47,441 nucleotides of DNA from Candidatus Nanopelagicales bacterium (GTDB taxonomy: Bacteria; Actinomycetota; Actinomycetes; S36-B12; UBA5976). How positions within the stretch are numbered: the stretch's first letter is position 1; the number at the start of each line of letters is the position of its first letter. Location of the stretch: the NCBI GenBank assembly GCA_016463095.1, contig JAEMSA010000005.1:1-47441 (forward strand). The letters are read 5' to 3'. Below, piece by piece: positions 34,657 to 44,486 of this stretch. Below the pieces are notes generated by a model, which worked only from the letters and a program-made list of their open reading frames with translations, made no database searches and was not told the DNA's origin. The translations under genes and the position numbers were made by a program.

Positions 34657-37314
34657 CTATCGGATCAAAGAATCGACACCGGCAATAACTTTTTTCGCAT
34701 CACTGACGTTACTTCCCGCACCTTGAGCCATGTCTGCTTTACCGCCACCTTTGCCATCTAATTTAGACAAAACTGCATTCAATATTTCCCCGGCATTAAG
34801 ATTATTTTTTCTAGCAGCATCATTAGTTGCGACCACAACATTTACCTTGCCACCACTAATCCCTGCCCCGATTACCACTGCAGCACTTTCTCCTAGTTGG
34901 CCACGCACATTTGTCACAAGTTCACGCACATCATTAGCACTGAGTTCACCTTCGGCTAAGAAGTTAGCAACCTTAACCCCATTTACCTCATGGGCGGATT
35001 TCAAATAATCATTGATACTGCCGGAGAGTTGATTCTTGCGAGATTTTTCGATTTCCTTTTCAGCATCTTTCAAGCGTTCCATTAAAGAGGAAACTTTGTC
35101 AGCTAATTCTTCAGGTCTTCCTTTTAACATTTCTTGCAAGTTGGAAACAATTAAATGTTCTCGTGCTAAAAATTGGTAGGCATCAGTTCCTACTAAAGCT
35201 TCCACTCGTCTCGTGCCAGCACCAATACTTTGCTCACCTAAGAATTTAATTACTCCTAGTTGTGCTGATCGTTGAGCATGAGTACCGCCACATAATTCGT
35301 GAGCCCAATCTCCCACACTAACCACTCTGACTACGTCACCATATTTTTCACCAAATAATGCCATCGCACCTAATGATCTTGCTTGATCTTGGGACATTAG
35401 TTGTGCACTAACACCAAGATCGTTTAGCAAGACTTCGTTAACTCTTGCTTCCACATCATTTAAAACACTTAATGGAACTGGTTTTGGTGAAGGAAAATCA
35501 AAACGTAATCTGCCCGGAGAATTTTCGCTTCCTAATTGTGTGGCAGTTTCTCCTAATGCTTCGCGGAAAGCTTTATGAATTAAGTGAGTCGCAGTATGTG
35601 CTCTAGAGATTGCTTTTCTTCTTAACAAATCGACATGGCCCACACCTTTTAATCCAGTGACAGCCTCACCCTTAGCAACACGACCACGGTGCACATAAAG
35701 ACCAGGCACAGGTTGTTGCACATCATCAACTTCAATTTCAGACCCGTTACTTAAAACCAATTTGCCACTATCAGCTAATTGTCCACCACCCTCTGCATAG
35801 AAGGGAGAACGATCCAACACAAATTCGACTTCTGATCCTTGGTTAACACTCTTGGCAACAGCACCGTTTACTAACAAACCTTTCAAATTAACTTCACTGC
35901 TTGTTTCTGAGTAACCTGTGAAATCAGTTATGCCCGCTAAATCAGCCAAAGCTCTGTATTGCTGCACATCTGCTAAACCTTGCTTTCTTTCTTTAGCATC
36001 TGCTTTAGCTCTATTTTTTTGTTCTAACATCAAACGTTTGAATCCTTCAGCATCAATGGAGATACCGGCTTCTGTGGCCATTTCCAAAGTTAGGTCATAA
36101 GGAAACCCATATGTGTCATGAAGTTCAAAAACTTTCTCACCTGACAAGGTTTTTGATTTCGACTTACCTAAAACATCAATTGTGTTTTCAAACAACATGG
36201 TTCCAGTTTTAAGAGTTTGCGCAAAAGAGGTTTCCTCACCAATTGCTATCTCTAAAATTCTTTTTTTGTCACTAACTAATTCTGGATACTGTGGTCCCAT
36301 TGCTTTAATGGTTGCTTCAATTAATTCCTTCATCACCGGATTATCGGCACCTAAGATTCTCATATTTCTGATTACACGTCTCATCATGCGGCGAAGCACA
36401 TATCCGCGTCCTTCGTTGCCCGGAATAACTCCATCACCAATCAAAAATGCTGCGGTTCTGGTGTGATCGGCTACCACTCTTAACCGAATATCAGCTGAAA
36501 TTTCGGCACCGTATTTAACACCAACAATCGCAGTTGCCTTATCCAAAATTATTTTTGTGGTATCAATTTCATAAATATTGTCCACCCCTTGCAAAATAGC
36601 GGCCATTCTTTCCAAACCCATTCCAGTGTCAATGTTTTTTGCAGGAAGTTCACCATTTAATGGGAAGTCATCTTTAGTTCCACCTTCCCCGCGGTTGTAT
36701 TGCATGAAAACTAAATTCCAAACTTCTAAATAACGTTCCTCATCAGCAATTGGTCCGCCTTCTTTGCCGTGTTCAGGTCCACGATCAAAGTAAATCTCTG
36801 AACATGGTCCACATGGGCCTGGAATTCCCATTGACCAATAATTATCGGCCATGCCTCGTCTTTGAATTTTGTTTTCTGGTACTCCAACTTTGTTTCGCCA
36901 AATGTCGTAGGCTTCTTCGTCATCTAAATAAATTGTTACCCACAGTTTTTCTGGATCAAAACCGTATCCACCATCTTTAACACTTGAAGTTAATAATTTC
37001 CACGCCATAGTGATGGCGCCTTCTTTGAAATAGTCTCCGAAAGAAAAGTTTCCAGCCATTTGAAAAAATGAGCCGTGACGTGTAGTTTTGCCAACTTCTT
37101 CAATGTCTAATGTTCTAACACATTTTTGAACAGAAGTTGCTCTTTTGTATGGTGCAGGTGCTTCACCTAGGAAATATGGTTTAAACGGAACCATTCCAGC
37201 GTTAACAAGTAACAGTGTTGGATCATTGGCAATCAATGAAGCTGAAGGAACAATGGTGTGACCATTTTTTTCAAAGAAATCTAGGAATCGGCGACGAATG
37301 TCTGCTGAATCCAC
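34657..37314 (-). CDS. alaS: Alanyl-tRNA synthetase
   Basis: Charges tRNA-Ala and clears Ser or Gly mischarging. The class II catalytic core holds MDSADIRRRFLDFFEKNGH, PTLLLVNAGMVPFKPYF, RHGSFFQMAGNFSFGDYFK and MGLERMAAILQG; the editing domain has the zinc-binding HTATHLIHKA and CGGTHAQRS; the C-Ala domain includes GGKADMAQGAGSN. The 885-residue length is normal. It follows rarA by 25 bp. In many actinobacteria rpsD lies between rarA and alaS; it does not here. Confidence 0.98.
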   Translation of the reverse strand: MDSADIRRRFLDFFEKNGHTIVPSASLIANDPTLLLVNAGMVPFKPYFLGEAPAPYKRATSVQKCVRTLDIEEVGKTTRHGSFFQMAGNFSFGDYFKEGAITMAWKLLTSSVKDGGYGFDPEKLWVTIYLDDEEAYDIWRNKVGVPENKIQRRGMADNYWSMGIPGPCGPCSEIYFDRGPEHGKEGGPIADEERYLEVWNLVFMQYNRGEGGTKDDFPLNGELPAKNIDTGMGLERMAAILQGVDNIYEIDTTKIILDKATAIVGVKYGAEISADIRLRVVADHTRTAAFLIGDGVIPGNEGRGYVLRRMMRRVIRNMRILGADNPVMKELIEATIKAMGPQYPELVSDKKRILEIAIGEETSFAQTLKTGTMLFENTIDVLGKSKSKTLSGEKVFELHDTYGFPYDLTLEMATEAGISIDAEGFKRLMLEQKNRAKADAKERKQGLADVQQYRALADLAGITDFTGYSETSSEVNLKGLLVNGAVAKSVNQGSEVEFVLDRSPFYAEGGGQLADSGKLVLSNGSEIEVDDVQQPVPGLYVHRGRVAKGEAVTGLKGVGHVDLLRRKAISRAHTATHLIHKAFREALGETATQLGSENSPGRLRFDFPSPKPVPLSVLNDVEARVNEVLLNDLGVSAQLMSQDQARSLGAMALFGEKYGDVVRVVSVGDWAHELCGGTHAQRSAQLGVIKFLGEQSIGAGTRRVEALVGTDAYQFLAREHLIVSNLQEMLKGRPEELADKVSSLMERLKDAEKEIEKSRKNQLSGSINDYLKSAHEVNGVKVANFLAEGELSANDVRELVTNVRGQLGESAAVVIGAGISGGKVNVVVATNDAARKNNLNAGEILNAVLSKLDGKGGGKADMAQGAGSNVSDAKKVIAGVDSLIR

Positions 37315-37339
37315 TTTTTTAACTTCCTTTGCTAATTAA

Positions 37340-38692
37340 CTACTTAGATGACCTTAGTACCTGACGAATACGCTCCCATAAATCGGCAAAGCGTTGTTCT
37401 GCTCCACGACTTCCAGGTTTGTAATAAGTCTTATTCTTCAAGTTATCTGGCAAATATTGTTGACTTGCCACACCTTCTTCAAAATCATGTGCATATTTAT
37501 AACCTTTTCCAGCACCAGTGTCTCTAGAAGCAGGCAATGAACCGTCTCTTAAATGCTGCGGTACCGGCCCAGCGTTGCCTTTTCTGACATCATCAAGGGC
37601 TTCATTGATTGCGTTATAAACAGAGTTCGATTTTGGAGCAAGGGCTAAATAAGTTGTAGCTTCGGCCAAAATGATTCGTGCTTCAGGCCAGCCCACAAGT
37701 TGAGCTGCCTGCATGGCAGCAACTGCCATTGTTAAAGCATTGGGATCTGCTAAACCAATATCTTCACTTGCCAAAATTACTAATCTGCGGGCAATAAATT
37801 TTGGGTCTTCCCCAGATTCAACCATTCTGGCTAAGTAATGAATTGCAGCATCAACATCACTGCCTCGGACACTTTTTATGTAAGCACTAATTACGTTGTA
37901 ATGCTCATCTCCTGCTTTGTCATATCTCAACGCAGCTCTTTGCACAGCGACCTCTGCATCAGCTAAACTTATTTCTAATCTTTTTTCAGCATCAGCAACA
38001 GCGGCCGCAGTTTCTAAAGCGATAAGTCCGCGTCTGGCATCACCGCCACTTGCCCGAGCAATATGTGCCAAAGCTTTCTCATCACACTGGTATTTGCTTT
38101 TTAAACCTTTGTCGCTGGTTAAAGCTTTTTTCAGAAGTTCAATAACATCTTCATCTTTGAGTGGATTTAGTGGCAGCACAAGTGATCTACTCATTAATGC
38201 TGAATTTATTGAAACAGAAGGATTTTCAGTTGTGGCCGCAACTAAAGTAACCCAACCTTCTTCTACTCCGGCCAGTAATGAATCCTGTTGAGATTTTGAA
38301 AACCTATGAATTTCGTCAATAAATAAAACTGTTCCTACTCCTCGCGCAAATCTTCTGCGCGCTAAGTCAATTACTTCTCTAACTTCTTTTACTCCACTTG
38401 AAGTTGCAGATAGTTCCACAAAAGATCTACCGGTAGAAACAGAAATAACGTGAGCCAAAGTGGTTTTACCACTCCCCGGTGGTCCCCACAGAATCAAAGA
38501 GGTGGCAGCTAATTTGTTGTCATCATCTGGATTTAATAAAACTCTTAATGGTGAATCAGCTCTGGTGACTTGATTTTGTCCAACTACTTCATCTAAAGAA
38601 CTTGGTCTCATTCGCGCAGCTAAAGGTGCGGTTACAAATTTATTGTTTGCAGGGACTTCAATTGGTTCAGCGTCAAACAGCGCATCATCCAT
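37340..38692 (-). CDS. rarA: Replication-associated recombination protein A (RarA/MgsA)
   Basis: A clamp-loader-like AAA+ ATPase that acts at stalled replication forks. It has PLAARMRPSSLDEVVGQ, Walker A WGPPGSGKTTLAHVIS, Walker B VLFIDEIHRFSKSQQD, sensor 1 LVAATTENPS and the C-terminal tetramerisation part (ASEDIGLADPNALTMAVAA, PQHLRDGSLPAS, GYKYAHDFE). The 450-residue length is typical. It lies 2 bp after aspS and 25 bp before alaS, so it sits inside a run of aminoacyl-tRNA synthetase genes, an order found in other actinobacteria. Confidence 0.96.
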   Translation of the reverse strand: MDDALFDAEPIEVPANNKFVTAPLAARMRPSSLDEVVGQNQVTRADSPLRVLLNPDDDNKLAATSLILWGPPGSGKTTLAHVISVSTGRSFVELSATSSGVKEVREVIDLARRRFARGVGTVLFIDEIHRFSKSQQDSLLAGVEEGWVTLVAATTENPSVSINSALMSRSLVLPLNPLKDEDVIELLKKALTSDKGLKSKYQCDEKALAHIARASGGDARRGLIALETAAAVADAEKRLEISLADAEVAVQRAALRYDKAGDEHYNVISAYIKSVRGSDVDAAIHYLARMVESGEDPKFIARRLVILASEDIGLADPNALTMAVAAMQAAQLVGWPEARIILAEATTYLALAPKSNSVYNAINEALDDVRKGNAGPVPQHLRDGSLPASRDTGAGKGYKYAHDFEEGVASQQYLPDNLKNKTYYKPGSRGAEQRFADLWERIRQVLRSSK

Positions 38693-38694
38693 GA

Positions 38695-40437
38695 TTATTT
38701 TTCAGGTTTAAAATCTATGCCAGCTTCTTTTCGTTGCGCTGGGGTAATTGGTGTTGGGGCACCTGTGAGTGGGTCTTGTCCGCCACCACTTTTGGGAAAC
38801 GCAATCACATCTCTAATGCTGGTTGCTCCAGTTAATAACATCACCACACGATCCCACCCAAATGCAATTCCAGCATGTGGTGGTGGACCGTACTTAAATG
38901 CTTCTAATAGGAAACCAAATTTATCTTGAGCTTCTTCCTCATTGATGCCAAGAATTTTAAATACTTCTTTTTGTACATCTGCTCTATGAATACGAACAGA
39001 TCCGCCGCCGATTTCATTTCCGTTCAAAACTAAGTCATATGCCCAAGCCAGAGCTGATCCAGGATCTTTCACAAATGTTGCTAACGATTCAGCATTTGGT
39101 GAAGTAAAAGGATGATGCACTGCAGTCCACACCAGTTGTCCTTGATCATTGGTTACTTGTTCAAACATCGGTGCATCAACTACCCAAACAAAATTCCATT
39201 CCTTCTCATTAATTAATCCCAGTCGTTGCCCAATTTCTGATCGTGCCGCACCAAGAAGTCCTAAGGCCTCACTTCGAGAACCGGCGGCAAAGAAAACAGC
39301 ATCACCTATTTTTGCTCCAACTGCATTCATCAAACCATTTCGTTCTTCATCACTTAAGTTTTTGGCAACCGGGCCAGCTATTTCACCATCTGCAGAAAAT
39401 ACTGCGTATGCCAAACCTTTGGCACCACGTTGTTTAGCCCACTCTTGCCAGGCATCAAATTGTTTTCGAGGTGTATCTGCACCACCAGGCATAACAACTG
39501 CACCTACATGATCTGCTTGGAAAACTCTAAATGGTGTTGCTTTGAAATATTGTGTTAAATCTACTAATTCAAGTGCGAATCTTAAATCTGGTTTATCTGA
39601 ACCATATTTTCTCATCGCTTCGTGATAAGTGATGCGAGGAATTACACCAATTTCGTGATCTAGAATTTCACTCCACAGTTTTTTAATAACTTTTTCGCCA
39701 ACTTTGATGATGTCTTCTTGATCAACAAAAGACATTTCAATATCAAGTTGGGTAAATTCTGGTTGACGATCGGCTCTAAAGTCTTCGTCTCGATAACAAC
39801 GAGCGATTTGGAAATATCTTTCCATCCCACCTACCATTAGTAATTGTTTAAACAATTGGGGTGATTGTGGCAGTGCATACCAAGAACCTGGTTGCAAACG
39901 AACTGGAACTAGGAAATCTCTGGCACCCTCAGGGGTAGAACGAGTTAAAGTTGGTGTTTCTATTTCTATGAAGTCATCATTCAATAAAACATCTCGAGCA
40001 TATTGACTTACTTTGCTACGAATTCTTAACGCAGCTCCTGGACCACCTGGTCTTCTTAAATCTAGATAGCGATATTTCAATCGAGATTCTTCGTTAACAT
40101 CTACTTCTTTATCTATCTGAAAAGGAAGAGCTTGGGATTGAGATAAAACATTAACTTCGCTAGCAAAAACTTCAATACTTCCAGTAGGTAAATCCTTATT
40201 TTCATTACCTGCAGGGCGAAGCTTTACTTGACCAGTTATTTGTACACAAGTTTCTGGTTTTAAATCATGGGCAAGTTTTTCATCATGAACTACTACTTGC
40301 ACTATTCCTGAGGCATCTCTTAAATCAATGAAGGCAACTCCACCATGATCGCGACGGTTTCCAACCCAGCCCGCCAATGTCACTTTTACTTCAGCATCAA
40401 TTGGTCGAAGCGCATCTGCCACATGTGTTCTTAACAC
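38695..40437 (-). CDS. aspS: Aspartyl-tRNA synthetase, probably non-discriminating (Asp/Asn)
   Basis: Class II synthetase of the bacterial type, 580 residues: an N-terminal OB anticodon-binding domain (about 1-110), class II core, inserted GAD domain (about 290-410) and core end with [13 protein letters not shown]. Catalytic strings are [41 protein letters not shown] and [13 protein letters not shown]. The OB domain has [14 protein letters not shown], with His where discriminating enzymes such as E. coli have Leu, and Gly in LRPAGNEN; both fit a non-discriminating enzyme needing GatCAB to finish Asn-tRNA. The start is GTG with AAAGGA upstream. It lies 43 bp after hisS. Confidence 0.94.
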   Translation of the reverse strand: MLRTHVADALRPIDAEVKVTLAGWVGNRRDHGGVAFIDLRDASGIVQVVVHDEKLAHDLKPETCVQITGQVKLRPAGNENKDLPTGSIEVFASEVNVLSQSQALPFQIDKEVDVNEESRLKYRYLDLRRPGGPGAALRIRSKVSQYARDVLLNDDFIEIETPTLTRSTPEGARDFLVPVRLQPGSWYALPQSPQLFKQLLMVGGMERYFQIARCYRDEDFRADRQPEFTQLDIEMSFVDQEDIIKVGEKVIKKLWSEILDHEIGVIPRITYHEAMRKYGSDKPDLRFALELVDLTQYFKATPFRVFQADHVGAVVMPGGADTPRKQFDAWQEWAKQRGAKGLAYAVFSADGEIAGPVAKNLSDEERNGLMNAVGAKIGDAVFFAAGSRSEALGLLGAARSEIGQRLGLINEKEWNFVWVVDAPMFEQVTNDQGQLVWTAVHHPFTSPNAESLATFVKDPGSALAWAYDLVLNGNEIGGGSVRIHRADVQKEVFKILGINEEEAQDKFGFLLEAFKYGPPPHAGIAFGWDRVVMLLTGATSIRDVIAFPKSGGGQDPLTGAPTPITPAQRKEAGIDFKPEK

Positions 40438-40480
40438 TTAAATTTCATCCTTTTTTTGTAACAAAAAACTTAGTTTTTTA

Positions 40481-41755
40481 TTAGTTCTCAGTCTGTCGTA
40501 TCACTTGAATTAAGTGCGCAACCATGTCACCTAGAGCGACTTGAACTTGTGAAGATTCCCCTAAATTCTTAATTTGCACCTGGGCACTTTTTACTTCATC
40601 CTCGCCAATCACCACGGCATATTTCGCACCACTCTTATCAGCTGCCTTCATCGCACCTTTTAATCCTCGATCACCATAAGCCATATCGGCTCTTATTTCT
40701 GCTGCTCTAATTTGTTGCAATAACGAAACAGCTAACCTGTGTGCATTATCTCCAATTGGTACAATGAACACATCTACCAAAGTGGTATCACCCACTATTA
40801 AATTTTCCACTTCGCAAGCCATCAAAGTTCTATCTGTGCCAATACCAAAACCAATTCCACTTAAATCTTGACCACCAAGTGATTCCATAAGACCGTCATA
40901 TCTTCCGCCACCACCAATACCGGATTGGGCACCCAGTTCTGGATGGTCGAATTCAAAAGTGGTGCGGGTGTAGTAATCAAGTCCGCGCACAAGTCTTGGA
41001 GCAGGAGTAAATGCAATTTCTGTTGCTTTAAGTAAATCTTCAACTTCATCGTGATAACTGGAACACTCAACACATAATTCGTTAATAATCAAAGGAGCAT
41101 TCGTTAATTGTTTTTGTATTTCTGGTCTTTTATCATCCAACACTCTTAACGGATTTATGTTAGCTCTTGTTTTTGTTTCATCATCAAAATCAAGTTTTGC
41201 TAAATAACCAGATAGTTTCTCTCTGTATTTTGGTCTACAAGTTGCACATCCCAAAGAGGTTAAAAGTAGTTTAAAATTTCTTAAACCAAGGGATCTAAAT
41301 GCATCATCAGCAACACTTATGACTTCAACATCTAATGCTGGATCTGGTGCACCAATTGCTTCAATACCAACTTGTTGTAATTGTCGGTATCTTCCTAGTT
41401 GCGGACGTTCTGCTCTAAAGAATGGACCTTTGTACCAAAGTTTTACTGGAAGTTGGCCACGATCTAATCCATGTTCAATAACTAAACGTGCTACACCAGC
41501 TGTACCTTCAGGTCTTAAGGCAAGAGTTCTGCCACCTCTATCTTCAAACACATACATTTCTTTGCTCACCACATCGGTTGATTCACCAATTCCTCTAACA
41601 AAAAGATTTACATCTTCAAAAATTGGTAATTCGACATAACCATAACCAGCTAAAGCTGCTGCATTACCAATTGCGTTTTGAACAGCTAAAAAAGAATTTG
41701 AGCGGGGAGGAAAATAGTCTGGAACTCCTTTAGGCGCTTGAAACTGTCCAGCCAC
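40481..41755 (-). CDS. hisS: Histidyl-tRNA synthetase
   Basis: Class II synthetase for tRNA-His. It has [11 protein letters not shown], motif 1 [16 protein letters not shown], motif 2 [14 protein letters not shown] with [21 protein letters not shown], the histidine-binding [16 protein letters not shown] and motif 3 [16 protein letters not shown]. The C-terminal anticodon domain follows ([32 protein letters not shown]). Motif 3 reads GTDRT rather than the common GLER; as I recall, this Asp-Arg form is usual in actinobacteria. The 424-residue length is typical. The start is GTG with GAGGAG upstream. Confidence 0.97.
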   Translation of the reverse strand: MAGQFQAPKGVPDYFPPRSNSFLAVQNAIGNAAALAGYGYVELPIFEDVNLFVRGIGESTDVVSKEMYVFEDRGGRTLALRPEGTAGVARLVIEHGLDRGQLPVKLWYKGPFFRAERPQLGRYRQLQQVGIEAIGAPDPALDVEVISVADDAFRSLGLRNFKLLLTSLGCATCRPKYREKLSGYLAKLDFDDETKTRANINPLRVLDDKRPEIQKQLTNAPLIINELCVECSSYHDEVEDLLKATEIAFTPAPRLVRGLDYYTRTTFEFDHPELGAQSGIGGGGRYDGLMESLGGQDLSGIGFGIGTDRTLMACEVENLIVGDTTLVDVFIVPIGDNAHRLAVSLLQQIRAAEIRADMAYGDRGLKGAMKAADKSGAKYAVVIGEDEVKSAQVQIKNLGESSQVQVALGDMVAHLIQVIRQTEN

Positions 41756-41783
41756 TTTTTATCTACTCCTCAGGAAAATATTT

Positions 41784-42443
41784 CTAAACCAAGTGTCGCA
41801 GGTAAGGGTTACTTGTGCGCTCATCTTGGATTGTTGTTGATGGTCCGTGTCCTGGGTAAACGCTCATTGCATCAGGGAATTTAAGAATTACATTTGCCAA
41901 AGTGTGATCCATGGCGCTGGCGTTTCCGCCCGGTAAATCAGTTCGCCCGATTCCCCTATTGAATAAAACATCACCTGAAAACAAATGGTCACCAGTTTCA
42001 AAAACTGTGGAGCCTTCAGTGTGGCCTGGTGCATGATGAGTTTTGAATTTAATTCCTGCTAAATCTAAATTTCGGTTTTCTTTAATTAGTTTTAGCTCAT
42101 CAGGTCTGTAATCAGGGACACCACCGGCCATATTAACTATTTCTTGCCAACCTGATTTTGAATAAGCTTTTTCTGGAGTGGTGATCATCCATTCATCATC
42201 AGTGTGTAAATAAGCAGCAATGTTGTGATGTTGACACAGTGGGACAACAGACCAAACATGATCCATATGGCCATGAGTTAACAAGGTGGCAACAGGATGA
42301 AGACCAAACTGTTCTGCTATTCGCTTTATTTCTGGTAAGGATTCAAAACCTGGGTCGATGATGACACATTCAGCATTGGCTTCATTGGCAACCAAATAGC
42401 AATTAGTAGCCCAAGGACCAGCTGGGAAAGACTTGATCAACAT
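41784..42443 (-). CDS. MBL-fold metallo-hydrolase (glyoxalase II-like)
   Basis: A 219-residue metallo-beta-lactamase-fold hydrolase. Metal ligands are in LLTHGHMDHVWSVVP (HxHxDH), HHAPGHTEGSTVFE (His), GDVLFNRGIGRTDLPGG (bridging Asp) and VYPGHGPSTTIQDE (His). This is the hydroxyacylglutathione hydrolase-like group, but actinobacteria usually lack glutathione, so the thioester substrate is unknown; a mycothiol or other adduct is possible. It follows hisS by 28 bp on the opposite side from the divergent cyclophilin gene. The hisS-MBL-PPIase-rel linkage is also seen in Mycobacterium. Confidence 0.9.
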   Translation of the reverse strand: MLIKSFPAGPWATNCYLVANEANAECVIIDPGFESLPEIKRIAEQFGLHPVATLLTHGHMDHVWSVVPLCQHHNIAAYLHTDDEWMITTPEKAYSKSGWQEIVNMAGGVPDYRPDELKLIKENRNLDLAGIKFKTHHAPGHTEGSTVFETGDHLFSGDVLFNRGIGRTDLPGGNASAMDHTLANVILKFPDAMSVYPGHGPSTTIQDERTSNPYLRHLV

Positions 42444-42541
42444 TTACTGTATTAATCCTCTACTCGGATTTATTCCTGACCTGCGTACAGCCTAGACTTT
42501 AGTTAATCCCTAAATCCTAAAAGTGGCTTTGAAAGGTAACG

Positions 42542-43210
42542 ATGTCTGACCAAAATCGCTCTAACGCAACTAAGAAGTCAACAGTTTATATTGCATTAAT
42601 AACCGCCTTAGCGATAATTATCGGTTCCGTAATTCTAGGTCTGGGTGGACAAACCTCAACCCAAGATGTCACCGCAGAATCAACTCCTGCTGCTGCACTA
42701 CCAACAGCTGGTATTACTGCCACAAATAAAGCGGTAATAACTTTTACTACCAATCAAGGTGAAATTGTGATTGACACAATTCCTGCACTAGCACCACAAA
42801 CCGTTAACGCTATTTCATCACTTGCTCAATCAAATTATTTTGATGGCACAATTTGTCATCGTTTAACAACTGAGGGAATTTATGTTTTGCAATGCGGAGA
42901 TCCAACAGGCACAGGTTCGGGTGGACCAGGATTTAATATCCCGGATGAAAATCTTCCCGAAGCTAAAGAAAATAATTACCCAGCCGGAACTGTTGCTATG
43001 GCAAATGCTGGTCCAGGAACATCGGGTTCTCAATTCTTTTTGGTGTACCAGGACACCACCCTTGGCCCTGATTACACAATTTGGGGCACAGTCACCAGTG
43101 GTTTAGATATTTTGAAGACAATTGCAAGTGCAGGCGTGATTGACGGGGGTGCCGATGGTGCACCCAAGACCAGTGTCACGATTGAATCTACAAAAGTTAC
43201 AATTAGTTAG
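42542..43210 (+). CDS. Membrane-anchored cyclophilin-type peptidyl-prolyl isomerase
   Basis: A 222-residue protein with a basic N-terminus, one membrane helix (VYIALITALAIIIGSVILGLGG, about 15-36), a Thr/Ala-rich linker and a cyclophilin domain placed outside the membrane. The active-site Arg lies in ICHRLTTEG, then CGDPTGTGSGGPGF, TVAMANAGPGTSGSQFF and GPDYTIWGTVTSGLDIL. The usual FHR is CHR, and a second Cys precedes GDP, so a disulphide across the active-site sheet is possible. It should help fold exported proteins. The SD GAAAGG lies 5 nt before the ATG. It is divergent from the MBL gene. Confidence 0.92.
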   Translation: MSDQNRSNATKKSTVYIALITALAIIIGSVILGLGGQTSTQDVTAESTPAAALPTAGITATNKAVITFTTNQGEIVIDTIPALAPQTVNAISSLAQSNYFDGTICHRLTTEGIYVLQCGDPTGTGSGGPGFNIPDENLPEAKENNYPAGTVAMANAGPGTSGSQFFLVYQDTTLGPDYTIWGTVTSGLDILKTIASAGVIDGGADGAPKTSVTIESTKVTIS

Positions 43211-43241
43211 CAATAGAAGCAGAAAGTAGTAACAAAGCCCG

Positions 43242-44486
43242 ATGACCACCAGTACTAGTTCAACAGACTTCGGTCGAGTTGAAAATGATGGCACTGTCTT
43301 AGTGAAGATGCCTGATGGATCTGAGAAACAAGTTGGCCAATGGGCCGCTGGCGATCCCAATGATGGTTTAACTTTCTTTGTTCGCAAATTTCATGAAATT
43401 GAGAACGAAATATCTTTAACTTTACAAAGACTTAAAGAAGGTAAAGGTAACGCAGAAGCTGCTTTTAAACTCATTGAAAGAGTTAAAACTAATCTGGAAA
43501 ATCCCACCTTTGTGGGAGATTTATCAATCCTTTCAACCAAAGTTGAAGAACTCCAAGTAATTGCTGCAGTGAAAAAAGCAGAATTTTCTGCCGCCAAAGC
43601 TATTGCTAAAGAAAAAGCAATGGAAAAAAGAAACCAACTTGTCGCAGAAGCTGAAAATTTAATCAATTCCAAGCAGTGGAAAGTTACCACCCAAAGATTT
43701 AAAGAAATAGTTGAAGAATGGAAGAAACTTCCCCACGGAACAAAATCTGAAGAACAAATTTTGTGGAAAAGATTTAGTTCTGCCCGATCAGCCTTCGATA
43801 AGACCAGAAGACACTATTTTTCTACTCTTGAATCAGGTCGCAAAGAAGCCAATAAAATTAAAGCAGAAATTGTTTCTCAAGCAAAAGCTATTGCTGATTC
43901 TAAAGACTGGTCTGATACTGCTAATAAGTTTAGAAATTTGATGGTTAAGTGGAAAGCAGCCCCAATTTTAGATCGCAAAGAAGAACAAAAACTTTGGAAA
44001 GATTTCAAAGTTGCCCAAGATGTATTTTTTGCTGCTCGTACTGCTGCCCTATCAGTGCTTGATGAAGAACACACAAAAAACTTAGCCGCGAAGAAGTTAT
44101 TAGCTGAAAAAGCTGAAAAGATTCTGCCCATCACAGACATGAAATCAGCTCGACAAGCCTTAAAGCCTATTCAGGAAGAGTGGAGCAAAATTGGTCATGT
44201 TCCCCGCAAAGACAAAGAACAAATTGAATCAAGATTAAAAGCTGTGGAAGAAGCAATAAAAAATACTGAAAAAAATGAAATTAATCGCACCGATCCAGCA
44301 AAAAGTGCTCGTGCTCAATCAACACTGCAATTACTTGAAGTAAAACTTGCCAAGACTGAAAAAGAACGAGAAGCAGCACTGGCTAAAGGTGATAACAAAA
44401 AGGCTGAAACTCTTTCCATCACAATTGAAAGTCAAAAAATGTTACTTGATGCCACAAAATCAGCTTTAGCTGAATTAACTCGCTAA
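43242..44486 (+). CDS. DUF349 repeat coiled-coil protein
   Basis: A 414-residue, highly charged, helix-rich protein. After an N-terminal segment (VLVKMPDGSEKQVGQWAAGDP), at least three DUF349-type repeats can be seen by their Trp-Lys core: SKQWKVTTQRFKEIVEEWKKLP, SKDWSDTANKFRNLMVKWKAAP and MKSARQALKPIQEEWSKIG, each followed by Arg/Phe-rich helices. The C-terminal part is coiled coil (LLEVKLAKTEKEREAALAKGD). There is no signal peptide. The biochemical function is not established. It is a conserved neighbour of rel in actinobacteria, and here its stop overlaps the rel stop by 4 bp, tail to tail. Confidence 0.87.
   Translation: MTTSTSSTDFGRVENDGTVLVKMPDGSEKQVGQWAAGDPNDGLTFFVRKFHEIENEISLTLQRLKEGKGNAEAAFKLIERVKTNLENPTFVGDLSILSTKVEELQVIAAVKKAEFSAAKAIAKEKAMEKRNQLVAEAENLINSKQWKVTTQRFKEIVEEWKKLPHGTKSEEQILWKRFSSARSAFDKTRRHYFSTLESGRKEANKIKAEIVSQAKAIADSKDWSDTANKFRNLMVKWKAAPILDRKEEQKLWKDFKVAQDVFFAARTAALSVLDEEHTKNLAAKKLLAEKAEKILPITDMKSARQALKPIQEEWSKIGHVPRKDKEQIESRLKAVEEAIKNTEKNEINRTDPAKSARAQSTLQLLEVKLAKTEKEREAALAKGDNKKAETLSITIESQKMLLDATKSALAELTR

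Noticed and set aside
39149-39511. 120-codon plus-strand ORF opposite aspS
   Set aside because: Mirror of the conserved GAD and core regions of AspRS; no recognisable protein.
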